DNA of 64,000 nt. Source: Linderina pennispora (taxonomy: Eukaryota; Kickxellomycota; Kickxellomycetes; Kickxellales; Kickxellaceae). Positions 21,549-32,698 of this stretch are shown here, in pieces. Every line of letters begins with the position of its first letter. Positions within the stretch are counted from its first letter, which is position 1. The stretch lies in NCBI RefSeq assembly GCF_002104995.1, contig NW_024468257.1, positions 806,001 through 870,000 of the forward strand, read 5' to 3'. A program made the position numbers and the translations under genes. The notes under the pieces were generated by a model that searched no databases, was not told where the DNA came from, and saw only the letters and a list, made by a program, of their open reading frames with translations.

Positions 21549-21556
21549 TATATAAA
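21549..21556 (+). promoter_or_regulatory. TATA box of the velvet-like gene
   Basis: TATATAAA about 110 nt upstream of the ATG at 21664, matching the spacing of other TATA boxes in the window. Confidence 0.5.
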
Positions 21557-21663
21557 CCCACAGCGATATTCTTTTCCACTCCATTTGTAGCGAACGTATC
21601 TCTTATCCTTACCTGTAGTTGCTCTTGATCTTTTTGCGAATTACTCCTCCATATACTCCGCCA

Positions 21664-22570
21664 ATGACATATGACATTGACTGCGCAACAACATCGTCTT
21701 ACAGCGATTCGGGGTCGTTTGACTCGTCTGCGTCTTGTATAAGGTATGCTCTAGTTGCTGATTGCTTCCGATGCAGCGGAATTCCCAGGCATCTTTGCCC
21801 AAGGTGGCAGCTGTCATCTACCCTTGACGTTGCAAAAGCTCACCGCGCACGGGCCTTGTCTCTTGGTTAGTTTCGATAGAACCAACTTAGTGTTCTCCAC
21901 TGTTTCGGGCCATGCCAATATTTGTGGTCTTTATTGTTATACTGATACGGCAAATGTGCTGTTTTGCATATGGCTGCTTGTCGTCTTTCTTCACACTTAG
22001 GTACCAATGCGTGTTTCACACGCCATCGTATGGCGTAGTTGACGAATACCTGGACAAGATCACTGTCATCTTAGAGCCGCTGGATGCTAATGGGCTGTAA
22101 GTAGTTGGGATGTGTGCGTTACGCGTATTTCTCCCGATCAGAACTGGAGCTGAACAGTTAGGAGTGGATGCAGACTTACATTTTCTTTTGCTCGCTGTAG
22201 GCCACAAAAGATCAATGAGACACACGCCACTGATGTTGTCATGCACATCTCCCTCGTCTCCGACGATGGTACACTCGATCTAGAACTAACTAAAGCCGGA
22301 GAGCGCCTGTTTGATGGAACATTGGCACAGTCACCGGCAGTTTCGGACAACCGGATGGTTTTCACGTTCGGTAACTTGAAGATCCGCCAAACTGGCACAT
22401 ACCGGATCCGCGCACTGGCCTTCAACCTCTCGTCCATAGTGCCTAGCATGCTGACGGCGACAACAACAGCGACGACAACGACAACGACAACAACAAGTGC
22501 ACTTGCGGCCTCATCCGATGCCATCGTTTCTGGGATCTCTGAGGTGCTGGTTGTGGTTCAGAGTACATGA
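21664..22570 (+). CDS. small velvet-domain-like protein
   Basis: Proposed three exons: 21664-21743, 22001-22096 and 22201-22570, introns of 257 and 104 nt; both splices keep the frame and give 181 residues. The second half resembles a velvet domain, the DNA-binding fold of fungal developmental regulators: VVMHISLVSDDG (like the VHATLWSEDG strand), then LFDGTLAQSP (like the LMGTLVSSP strand), then VFTFGNLKIRQTGTYRIRA (like the F.FPDLSVR..G.YRLRF strand). The N-terminal part is more diverged and the hallmark RRPIDPPP segment is not evident. A Thr-rich insertion (ACA/ACG repeat, 22456-22498) precedes the last strand EVLVVV. It could also be a distantly related beta-sandwich protein. No nuclear localisation signal is seen. 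Confidence 0.5.
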
Positions 22571-23654
22571 CAGACCGATACGCCAGATCTCAATTATACT
22601 CCTTCTGTTAATCCTCTATATTTCTGCGCCCCCCTCCATTATCTTCTTAGCCACTACATTCCTCCTTTACACTCATGTTTTGGAAATGGCGCATCATAAT
22701 ATGCAACAGCCGTGTTTGTTTCTGGTATCCTCAACATTCAGACTATCTCGTGTGTTGTTGATCATTGCTGCAGCCTAGCCCCCCACATTCAGGCGCTGCT
22801 ACGCTGCTGTGTTGTTTCTTACATCTGAATGTGGCGCTACCATGGAACTAATGCGAAGTGCTTGTCCTGAGAGGGGGTCGATACCACAAATGCCAACCCA
22901 TGTAGACAAGCGCTTTGAAAGAGAAAGCTACATCATTTATCACACGCCCACCTATTGTGGCCAACGCCAGTTTGTTTGTCGACAGCCTTCCCGGTCTTTG
23001 ATCCTTTGTTGCGGATTTCTCCATGCTTTTGTTTCAATCGTATATTTTGCATATATCCCACTTCAGTCCCGCGCCATTCCGTGGCTGGTGAGCAGTGGTC
23101 GATTGTGCACTCACAATAACATGGCACCCGGCTAAAGCTGTTTACAGTGTTTGTGGGCTGGAAGAATTTTCCCAGCTCTCTGCTGTCTTTACCAGAGAGA
23201 CGAAGTGGCCTGTTTATTTTCACCATTGTCAGTTAGCTGGTGGGAAAGCGCATAGGAACAAGTGGCAAATGGAAGCCACACGACACATGCCAATAGGGAA
23301 TATATATACAGATAATCGATATATACTGGCTAGCCACAGTGTGTCCCCACTGATATATGCCAATGAGGGAGGCATAGCCACATACATTTGTCAATAGCTA
23401 GGAGCTGGTCACGCCGACTCTTTATGCTGCTTTGCATTAACTCCAAAGCCAGCTTGTTTGTCGGCCGCTATACTCAACCCCAGTTTTGAGGAATACTGCA
23501 GGAGTTGCCAACCGCAGCCGGTATCCACCACATTCCTGCCCATTCACGGCGCTCCATAGAGACACACGGGGTTCCGCTCAGGCGTATTGCAATCCACTGT
23601 GGGCAATAATGGCCATGCTATTGACTTGTGCCATCGTCGTGAGGTGTCGTTGCA
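22571..23654. other. intergenic region downstream of the velvet-like gene
   Basis: About 1.1 kb without a supported gene; AT-rich, includes TATATATA-like strings around 23302-23328. It probably contains the distal promoter of the MFS gene to the right. Confidence 0.45.
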
Positions 23655-23663
23655 TATATAAAA
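23655..23663 (+). promoter_or_regulatory. TATA box, probably of the second MFS gene
   Basis: TATATAAAA, a strong TATA box. The ATG of the MFS gene is ~390 nt downstream, so the gene would have a long 5' leader, possibly with a leader intron. Confidence 0.4.
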
Positions 23664-24046
23664 CACGGCCCTCCCTCTCGGTATCAGTGCCAAGCAACAT
23701 CCACTTCCTGGGTCAATGCTTTACACCAGTATATAGTCCTTTTTATTTTCCCCACCTTTTTGCCGAGCCGCATTATTGTATATCATCACTATATCACTAC
23801 ATTACGACATAGGCGTTTCTCTGCAAGCCAGCCACTGCTGCACTATTGCGCACATTGCTGCCCATTGACATTACATCGATTCAGCACATTTATACGCAAC
23901 TAGTTCCGGGCACATTTTCTCTCCTTGCTGCAAAACACCCTGCCTTTTTCTCCTCGCGGCACATCTACATCGCTTATTCCACTTTCTTACCGTAGATGCA
24001 TATTTGGCTGCTTTACTGCGTTGGATTTTTCAAAAGGTAATCATAC

Positions 24047-25917
24047 ATGGCAATGTCGCTCTTTACAAACGCCCGCAACACCCTCTGCCGGCGGCGTACC
24101 GATGGCAAGCCCAAAAACATGGGGGTACTGGTGGTCTTCTGTTCATTCCTGGTCTTGAGCCTTGGTCCTGGGATGCTCAATGCCTTTGGTGTCTACGAAG
24201 AGGAGTACGACCGGCTGTATGACAGCAAAGACGAGGACTACGAGAAATGGCCGCTGGGCTCTCCAGTAATCTTCATTGGCGTCCTGCAGATTCTGCTTGC
24301 CCAAGGCATGGGGTTCATTGGCGGCCGTGCAGCGCAGCGGTTCGGGCCAGGCCCTACAGTATTTATCGGTGGCATTCTGATAAGCCTGGGGCTGTTTAGC
24401 GCCAGCTATGCCAAGCAGGTGTGGCAGTTATGCCTGACCCAAGGCGTTGTGTTTGGCACAGGCGTGATGCTGACGTGGATTCCAGCAGCATCAGCGCCGT
24501 CGTCCTGGTTCACCAAAAACAAGGGTCTGGCAACAGGAATCACGCACATGGGTCTTGGAATCGGCGGGCTGGTATTTTCGCCGCTCACCCGGTTCCTGCT
24601 CGAAAGGACGGGCACCAGCGGGTCACTGCGCTGGCTCTCCTTGGTGGCTCTGATTGGCGTGACACTGGCGAGCCTAGGCGTGCACAGCAAGAAGCATGAG
24701 CGGGTGAGTGACCTGGTTATCTCGAGCGTGCGCTGGTCGAAGCGCCTGGAATCCGAGTTCGAATGTCTGCCTGAGGACGGGTTTGACTCGGACCAAGAGG
24801 TCGACTACCCGCAATACTGCCGGCAGTCGCGCATGCTTCTGTGCGGCGACACAATGCGGAACAGCGAGGAAGGTGGTGGTGGAGAGATATTACCGCCGAG
24901 GGAGAAATCTCAGAGGTTCTAGAACCGAAATTCAGCACACCGCGCCCAGCAAAGATCCACCACGACGACACAGCCGTAGGCATTGATGATTTGGATGCCG
25001 AGGCTTCGTCCTCTTCGTCCGAGGATGAAGACCTGCTTGCAGTGAAGAGCAAGGCAGCGCGCTTTGCTGACGAGGGGCCGGCGAGGCCAAGGCCGGTCAA
25101 GCAGGTGCGCTTTTCACCATCGACGCTCAAGCTGCTGACGCTGGAGCGGCTGGAGGGCACCTGGGGCAGCAACTCCACCGACCTGATGTCCCGCCGTAAG
25201 CGTGCGAATGAGCGGGCGCGGGTGCGGCGCAACCGCCAGCGGGCAGCACGGGCCATGGCCAAGCGCATCTCGATGCCATTAATGGCCAAGCGGGCGGCAC
25301 CAGAGCCGCATGGTGCAGCCAAGAGTGTTCTGCAGAGCTGGCGGTTCTGGTTCCTGTCTTTGGGCGTCGGCCTGGGGCAGGCCGGGTGGTACATTGTGCT
25401 GTTGTTTATGGCGTCGATTGGGGTGTCAATCGGGCTGGGCGTGCACAACGCCGCGATTATCCTGGGTGCAATCAACGGGGCGTCGGCCATGGGTCAGTTT
25501 GTGGCCGGGTATGCCGCAGATGTGGTGGGTCCGGTGAACTCGCTGCTGCTGTTCACGTTCATTTCGACGCTGTCAAATGCGATCCTGTTTGTGCCAACGC
25601 TCACTTTCCACTCGCTGCTCGCGTACGCTTGCCTGTGCGGCATGTCAATAGGCGCCGCAGACCCGCTGGCGGTCATGGCGGGTGTGACGCAGTTTGGGCG
25701 GTCCCGTGCGGCATCCACCACGGGCATGATGTACGGATCAGTAGGGTTCCTGGTCTTGATTACGGCGCCCAGTGCTAGAGTCGTTCTATCGACCATTGGC
25801 GGCGGAGAGAACTACCGGCCGGTCTATGTGATGATTGTGGTTATGTTTGCGATGAGCACACTGTTCCTGCTTGCACTGCGCCTGCGCATCTCGCGCCAGC
25901 TGGTTGTTCGAGCATAG
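24047..25917 (+). CDS. MFS transporter, monocarboxylate-transporter-like (MCT/MCH type)
   Basis: Two halves of one 12-TM transporter. The N-terminal six segments run from ~24110 to 24680 (GPGMLNAFGVYEEEY in segment 1; GLATGITHMGLGIGG further on), and the C-terminal six from ~25320 to 25900, starting with RFWFLSLGVGLGQAGWYI. Between them lies a ~200-residue cytosolic loop with an acidic Ser-rich run (EASSSSSEDED) and a basic run (RRKRANERARVRRNRQR). The plain frame stops at 24922. Two single-base removals near 24870 and 24898 rejoin the halves as NSEKVVVERYYRRGEISEV and give 622 residues. Fungal MCT-like proteins carry riboflavin, monocarboxylates or unknown solutes; the substrate is not readable here. 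The very large central loop is a little unusual. Confidence 0.82.
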
Positions 25918-26068
25918 AGCTTGTATCATTTTAGAATCACCCCCTTTTTCCAATACCCGTAACATTTCGCTTTCTTACTACAACTATACAGGGCAACACC
26001 GAAAACTGTGGCAAAAAATAAAATAAAACGCAATAGAAAAGTTATACGCCTTCCTTAATCCTCCTGCC

Positions 26069-26855
26069 ATGAGCACGCCATCTACATCCACACCAACAGC
26101 AGAGGTGACAGCCAAAGAAACAGCCACAAACGATGCGTCTGCCAAACCCACGGCGCCAGCAGCGCCAGCCACGGTGCCAGCAACCAATGCAGCCACAGCA
26201 TCCAACGGCAAGCCCACAGGCGAAGGCGGCAGTGAGACTGGCGGCGGCAAAAGACGCAGGCAAGGAGCCGAAGGTGACAAAAAAGATGCTGAAAGAGGCC
26301 GAGCAGGAGCTGTACAATCTGCTGCTGAAAAAAAAGCAGCTGGACCGCAATCTGGTAAGTGCGCCCCTTCCCCCTTTAACCGCACATTGTCATAGCACAG
26401 GCCAAAGCCCCTCCCCAAAATGGCGTATCTAAACCCCCCAGTTTGCCATGGAGATTGCTGCCAGGTAGATAAGCACGGAATCAGCCATATATGATTTTGA
26501 GACATCGTATTTCGAAAACTCGGGCCAGGACGGCAACATTGTGCATGGGTTCGAGGGGTATCTGAACACGGGGCGGCACGAGCGGCGGCAGTTCCATTTC
26601 ACCGATGCGGACAGGATATTTTCGCAGTCCTCAGCGACATTCAAGAAGGCACAGGAGGCGCGCATTGCAGCGGCGATGCAGGACTCGGACTCGGACTCGT
26701 CGGTGGCCAGCAGCGGGGTGGTGCGCGGTCGCAAGCACGCAAGCGGCGGCGGCACCATCAAGCACAACAGACATGGGCCGTCGAACGGTAGGGGCACGCC
26801 TGGCCCGAGCGGGCGGCCAACGAAGAAGATTAAGCTGTCGATCGACGGCAACTGA
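26069..26855 (+). CDS. EAF6: NuA4 histone acetyltransferase subunit EAF6 (MEAF6)
   Basis: Small coiled-coil subunit shared by NuA4 and related histone acetyltransferase complexes. Two exons, 26069-26354 and 26465-26855, with a 110-nt intron. The conserved core spans the splice: LKEAEQELYNLLLKKKQLDRNL, then AIYDFETSYFENSG, GNIVHGFEGYL and FTDADRIFSQSSATF, matching the YxFETSYLE and RLFSxSSxT blocks of MEAF6. Two single-base removals (near 26250 and 26479) are needed; with them the protein is ~224 residues. The N-terminus is Ala/Thr/Pro-rich and the C-terminus is a basic tail ending PTKKIKLSIDGN, a likely nuclear localisation signal. An alternative acceptor ~43 nt upstream was rejected because it brings an in-frame TAG. 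Confidence 0.87.
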
Positions 26856-27344
26856 AAGGGGGTGTGCTATCTCAGCCATCAGCTTATCATGATTTCATAT
26901 AACATGCAGATGTTGGGTGCCCGTCAAATTAATGCAAGAGGTGGAAGCGGGTTTTTCTTTTCTGTTATCACGGTACATTCTGCGTTTCCACCGGGCAAAG
27001 CATGCACCACACGCTTGCGGCACGAGGCGAGAGTGTGTGGGTGTACGTATTGGTTCAGCACGCTGTTGTCTCGGGCAGTATATGACGAGCAGATGAGCAG
27101 TGCCTCTCCCCATTCCGTCACCCATGGCCAGTGTGGATGCTCGGAAGGGAAATGGCGGAACTCGGCTGCACGCAGATACGAGGAGGGCATCGATTGCCAT
27201 CGATTGCGAGACCCTTTCTGGCCCGGCACAAATTAGGCGAATCACGGGCGTTTGCGAGCTGGTGACGGCGGCAGTGTTGGCTACTGATGTCACGGCTCCA
27301 GGAGAGCAGCGTTTCCTTTTCGCTATCTTTTGTGCAAGCCCGCA
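26856..27344. other. intergenic region upstream of trehalose synthase
   Basis: About 490 bp between EAF6 and the TATA box of the trehalose-synthase gene. No coding signal. Confidence 0.5.
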
Positions 27345-27352
27345 TATAAAAG
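27345..27352 (+). promoter_or_regulatory. TATA box of the trehalose-phosphate synthase gene
   Basis: TATAAAAG about 150 nt upstream of the ATG at 27501. Confidence 0.5.
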
Positions 27353-27500
27353 CGCACGGCTTCCCGAGAGGGCGGGCATCGGCCCCTTCTTTCTCTGTCA
27401 AACTAATTCTCCCCTTCGCCAACCTACTTTTTTCTTCTGTTTTATAGTGAAATTGCAACTTTTTTTTTACCTCTTTGCTGCTTAAACACGCCAGAGTACC

Positions 27501-30109
27501 ATGTCAGCAAACACCACTGAGGCTTCTTCCAGCGAGCAGTCGCACCTCATCGTCGTATCTAACCGTCTGCCGGTGACGCTCACAAGGGGTGAGGACAACA
27601 TGTGGTCAGCTAAGCTGAGCTCAGGCGGGCTGGTGGCAGCGCTGAGCGGGCTGAAGAAGGAGACGTCGTTTCGGTGGGTTGGCTGGCCAGGCGGCGACTT
27701 CAGTGCAGACGATCGCGTGAAGATTGACAGTCTCTTGGGCGAGAACTCTTGCAGCGCAGTGTATCTCGACGACGAAACAGCCGAGCTTTACTATAACGGA
27801 TTCTCGAACAGGTAAAGGGGCCTAGAAGCAACTTTGGCATGAAAAATGAGCGTTCGCTGCGCACACCCTGGTTGGGATTTTCTGTTGAAAAAATGAGACT
27901 CGGTGGCAAAGGGGGAGTTTTTTTTGGGCCAAGCCAATTTATGCATGCGCGGTATGGATTGATGTCTGCGAGATAAGGCACTGATGCATGTCCTCCCTAT
28001 GTCCTACGTGTAGTATCCTGTGGCCGCTGTTCCACTACCACCCCGGCGAGATCAACTTTGAGGAGGCGGACTGGGAGGCGTACCAGCGGGCCAACCGGGC
28101 AGTTTGCCGGACTCGCTGCTGGAGGTGGTGCAGGACGGCGACCTGGTGTGGATCCACGACTACCACCTGATGCTGCTGCCGCGGATGCTGCGGACGATGC
28201 TGGATGGACGCGGCCTCAAGAGCGTCAAGATCGGGTGGTTCCTGCACACGCCATTCCCGAGCTCCGAGCTGTACCGGATTCTGCCTGTGCGCAAGGAGAT
28301 CCTGGAAGGGTGTTCTGTCGGCGGACCTGCTAGGGTTCCACACGTATGACTACGCGCGGCACTTCCTGTCGAGCTGCGCGCGGATCCTGGGGCTGCATAC
28401 GTCACCTGACGGTGTGGAGACGGACGGACGCATAGTGCACGTAGGCACATTCCCAATCGGCATCGACCCGGACAAGTTCAGCGAGGCACTGGAGACCGAC
28501 GCAGTCAAGGCGCGGCTGGGGCATTTTGAGCAGCAGTTCCGCGACACACAGGTGGTGGTAGGCGTGGACCGACTGGACTACATCAAGGGCGTGCCGCAGA
28601 AGCTACTGGCATTCGAGGAACTGCTGGCACGGCATCCTGAGTATGTGGGGCGCGTGGTGCTGGTGCAGGTGGCAGTGCCGTCCCGTGGCGATGTCGAGGA
28701 GTACCAGCAGCTGATTGTCAGTGTCAGCGAGCTAGTGGGCCGCATCAACGGGCGGTTCGGCACGGTGGAGTACACGCCGATCCACTTCCTGCACAAGTCA
28801 GTGGACTTCACCGAGCTGGTGTCGCTGTACGCTATCTCTGAGGTGTGCCTGATCACATCGACACGTGATGGAATGAACCTTGTGTCATACGAGTATGTGG
28901 CATCGCAGCAGAAGCGACATGGCGTGCTAGTTCTGTCGGAGTTTGCCGGCGCCGCGCAGTCGCTGAACGGATCGATCATCATTAACTCGTGGAATATTGA
29001 GGAAGTGGCCGGAGCGCTGCTACCAGGCTCTGTCGATGTCAGCAGACCAGCGGCTGGCAAACTTCACGACACTGTATCGGTATGTGACGAAAGCACACGG
29101 CAGCGTACTGGGGGATGTCATTTATTGGCGAGCTACGGCGCATCAGCCAGGCGGCCGACGAGCTGGCGCAGCTGCCGGCGCTGACGCCGCGCATAGTCAT
29201 CGACAAATTCAAGGCCAGCACCTAAGGCGCGCGTCGTGGTTCTGGACTACGACGGCACGCTGAGCGCAACCAAGAGCATCCCAGAGTTTGCGCGGCCGTC
29301 GCCGCTGACGCTGAATATCCTGCGTCGCCTGGCGGCGCTGCCGCACACCTTGGTGTATGTTGTGTCGGGCCGCATCCGCGCCCACATGGCGCGCTGGTTC
29401 CAGGGCATCGATATTGGCCTGGTGGCCGAGCACGGTCTGTTCTACCGCCACCCGTCCGCCGCCGGTGCCGTGTCCGGCGAGTCGTCGCCGGTGCTGTCTG
29501 ATCGCCGGCTCGGATGCCGAGAGCAGCCTAGCATGTCTCCGCACGCGCCTGGATGACGGCTGGTTCCAGCCTGGTGCAGCACACCGATCCGCAGTGGCGC
29601 GAGACCGTGCTGCCGACTGTTCCAGCACTACACCGAGCGCACCCCAGGCTCGTTCATTGAGGAGAAGGAGATTGATGTCACCTGGCATTACCGCAACACC
29701 GACCCTGAGTTTGGCTCGATGGCAAGGCAAACGAGCTGCAGATGAACCTGGAGAAGGTTCTGGAACATCTGCCGTTGACCATCGTCAACTGGCAACAAGA
29801 CTGTCGAGGTCCGCCCCGCCCGCATCGACAAGACTTATGCCGTCCGTCGCCATCCTCAGGGACCTTTATTCTCTGGATATCGACTTTATCATGGCTATTG
29901 GCGATGGCCGCGCCGACGAGAAGCTGTTTGCCTACCTGAAGAACAGTACCACTGCCACTACCGTCATCACTAGCACCGTTGGCCGCAAGACTGCCGATGC
30001 CAAATACTATCTGTCCAACGTTGATTCCGTCAACACTATTTTGTCCAAGCTTGTCGAGAGCAGCAGACTAATTTTTGTTTTGGATTACGTGGCAAACACG
30101 CCTTTATGA
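27501..30109 (+). CDS. trehalose-6-phosphate synthase with C-terminal phosphatase-type domain
   Basis: GT20 enzyme making trehalose-6-phosphate from UDP-glucose and glucose-6-phosphate in the cytosol, key to stress and spore carbohydrate metabolism. Two exons, 27501-27811 and 28014-30109. The GT20 part shows VVSNRLPV, FRWVGWPG, VWIHDYHLM, VGVDRLDYIKG and MNLVSYEYVA. It is followed by a trehalose-phosphatase-like HAD domain with DYDGTL, a VSGR string and GDGRADEKLF, so the catalytic aspartates appear present. The frame is broken repeatedly; thirteen single-base removals (near 28101, 28110, 28310, 29020, 29092, 29223, two in 29480-29570, 29616, 29719, 29724, 29788, 29851) restore ~797 residues. 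One insertion at 29223 creates a TAA. It may be bifunctional or a TPS1 with a structural TPP domain. In S. cerevisiae Tps1 lacks the TPP part. Confidence 0.9.
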
Positions 30110-30738
30110 ATGGTACAGATAGTATATCATTTTCTACATAGGGAAGAGCAGGGTGTGTCAAGAGCGCACATGGATCTAGCTGCTATATCGAGACTCGCTC
30201 ACGTATCATGTTGAGCATGTTCTACATAGACAGTGCCATCTATAAAACTATCTATACATGCGGCGTGTAAGGCCTGTTCAAAGATACTTGCCAGCATAGT
30301 ATCTGCTAGGCAATTACTAGAATATCAATGTCATCGCTGTATTAGTGTCAGCTCTCAGAACCTACTTTTTATTTTTAACCAGCTTCAGGAGATCTACACG
30401 CTGCAGCATCAGTCCTATTCTTAGTATAAACTATCTCCAGCAGACCAGCATGCTGCAGGCTAATTTTAAACCTCACACATATTTATCCCCGCCAGGAGAT
30501 TGCCAGCTGCTAATCTATGCTTGGCGCGTACACTTCAGAAGACCCCTGTGGTCTCCTGAAAGCCAATGCTGTGGACAAATTTAATTTCCTGACGGCATTA
30601 ATAGTTGCAAAGAACTTTGTATCTTTGTAGCACTGCATTGGCATGCGTCATAGGTCGTGCCGATATACACCATATATAGCTTGGCATATTTTTTTCTGGT
30701 GGTTGGAAGCATCTTCTCAGAACGATACTACGATGGCG
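30110..30738. other. intergenic region downstream of trehalose synthase
   Basis: About 630 bp, AT-rich. Nothing recognisable apart from the promoter of the RNase gene at its right edge. Confidence 0.5.
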
Positions 30739-30746
30739 TATAAAAG
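30739..30746 (+). promoter_or_regulatory. TATA box of the first RNase T2 gene
   Basis: TATAAAAG in a GC-flanked context, 116 nt upstream of the ATG at 30862. Confidence 0.6.
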
Positions 30747-30861
30747 GCGGGCTGGCTTCTACATCTGTCTTGGAAATACTCATCATCACCAACTCAGATA
30801 AATCTGCATCTTCAACAATATTCTGCATTGAAACCCCTCCACCCAATTCCAGCCAACTACC

Positions 30862-31932
30862 ATGCGTTTCGCCTCCATTACTTTCATTGCCTGCGCCGTC
30901 CTCTATCGCTTCGCCTGATATCGCCATGGGTGCCTCCACTGGCTCCAAGGGATCAGCTGTTGGCTCCAAGGGATCGGCAGGTAAGGTCAAGCCTGCTCCC
31001 GCCTCTGCAGCCAAGTCAAAGGCGCCGGCTCTCCCTAAATCGAAGGTCATCGGTTCTTCCCAAGTCCAAATCGGCCGCCCCGACAAAGTCCAAGTCTGGC
31101 TGCCCCGACAAAGTCCTAAGTCGGCAGCACCCTACTGCGTCTAGCGACTAAGGCCACCGCATCGCACACGGCCACCGCATCGCACACGGCCACCTCAACC
31201 AGCGCTGCACCTACCTCAACCAACCTGACGCACGACAATGCCCAACCGGCGTCCTCTCGTGCTCCACACAGACCAAGACCACCGATCATTGCTGCTTCGA
31301 GCAGAACGGACCAGTACGTCCTGTCGCAGCAATGGACCAAGGGGCTGGGCACCGATGATTACTTCACCATGCACGGTCTGTGGCCAAACACCTGCTGCGG
31401 GTAAATTGACCCCTTCTGCCGGATGCGATAGTTCACGGGTGTACAAGAAAGTAGGAGGCGCTGATCAAGCCGCTGAAGCCTGCGCTGGTGACTGACATGA
31501 CAAAGTACTGGCCGTCGAAGGGCAAGCCCAATGATGAGTTCTGGGGCCATGAGTGGTCGAAGCACGGTACCTGTGTGACTACCCTGCGCCCGCAGTGCTA
31601 CAAGTCGTACAGCAAGAACCAGGACATCGTCGACTACTTCACCAATGCCATGAACCTGCACAAGAAGTACGACTATGCTGCTGCCCTGAAGAAGCACAGC
31701 ATTGTGCCGGACAGCACGAACCTTGTCAAGGCTGCTGACTTCAAGAAGGCTATCCACACTGAGCATGGCGTCAATGTCGTGCTCAAGTGCAAGACTAACC
31801 CTGCCACCAAGGTCAGCGAGCTCAACGAGGTCTGGACTTACTTCCACGTCCAGGATCTGAACACTTACATTGGGACCCAGCCAGGTAGCAAGCGACTCTT
31901 GCCCTGCTCAGTTCCTGTACTTTAAGAAATAG
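30862..31932 (+). CDS. secreted ribonuclease T2 family protein (copy 1)
   Basis: RNase T2 cleaves single-stranded RNA through a 2',3'-cyclic phosphate, normally outside the cell or in the vacuole. The start [14 protein letters not shown] is a signal peptide closely similar to that of copy 2. A Ser/Lys/Gly/Pro-rich linker follows. The catalytic domain has [13 protein letters not shown] and the canonical [17 protein letters not shown], with both histidines, then [16 protein letters not shown]. The frame needs at least six single-base removals; one near 30904 lies in the signal peptide, and one near 31910 moves the end to the stop at 31930-31932, restoring a Cys-x-x-FLYF end like that of copy 2. 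Tandem with copy 2 on the same strand ~770 bp downstream. Real gene with sequencing breaks is likelier than a pseudogene, because the breaks match the pattern in housekeeping genes. Confidence 0.8.
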
Positions 31933-32573
31933 CTCCATTCATTACTTTGCATACACAGCCTAGCAATATACTTTAGAATGTCCATGCACTCTCTGTAAAC
32001 TATAGCATATATAGATGACTTGACCCTGTCCTGTCAATAATATTAGTTAGCAAGTAGCACACTTTACCTACTCACATAGGTTTATGCTATCCTTATTAGA
32101 TATTTCATAGAAAGTATGTTGAACACCCTAATGCCGGCTCTACAACCCCCGCTGCACATCCTTACGATATCAGATTCTTACAGCAATTTGGCAAACCATA
32201 TACACTCTGGCGTAGCTTGAGTAGTCCCCTGAGTAATTGTAAATAGACCTTCAGGCTGTGAAAAGCAATCGTGCTGTTTCATTTCTAGGTGCCAATTCCA
32301 AAATGATGCCACTAGTGCAAATCGCCAAGATGTCTTCTTAGGAAGGCGGATTTCCGTATATCTCGCGTAAATCACCATGCGTTACATCGCAAAGCTGAGC
32401 AGACGTCACCATCTGCAACTCCGAGTCTTGGCTGTCCGGTTAATGCCCTGCACCAGAGTATAACAAAGAGGTCTGGCCTCTTTGTAGAAATCCCTGGCAC
32501 TCGTCACACACAACTAGCCCATGGATATCCTTAGCAATTTGGCAGGATATCTGGAATCCTGGCAGCAGCCAAG
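31933..32573. other. intergenic region between the two RNase T2 genes
   Basis: About 640 bp, AT-rich, no coding signal. Its right edge is the promoter of copy 2. Confidence 0.5.
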
Positions 32574-32582
32574 TATATAAAG
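32574..32582 (+). promoter_or_regulatory. TATA box of the second RNase T2 gene
   Basis: TATATAAAG, 117 nt upstream of the ATG at 32699, the same spacing as for copy 1 (123 nt to start of box). Confidence 0.6.
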
Positions 32583-32698
32583 GGCAACATCATACCCGCA
32601 TTTCTGTTTCCTCACTATCATCAAAAGCAAACATCGTCTGCATTCACATCAACACCACTTGCATCCACAAGACTACCATCACCTATCCTCATCTGACA

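Noticed and set aside
26422-26470. Upstream splice acceptor for EAF6 exon 2
   Set aside because: It brings an in-frame TAG; the acceptor at 26464 with one base removed restores the conserved YDFETSY block.
27988-30109. Trehalose synthase as a pseudogene
   Set aside because: All breaks are single-base insertions of the same kind as in essential genes such as ADE13 and HTS1, and all motifs are conserved.
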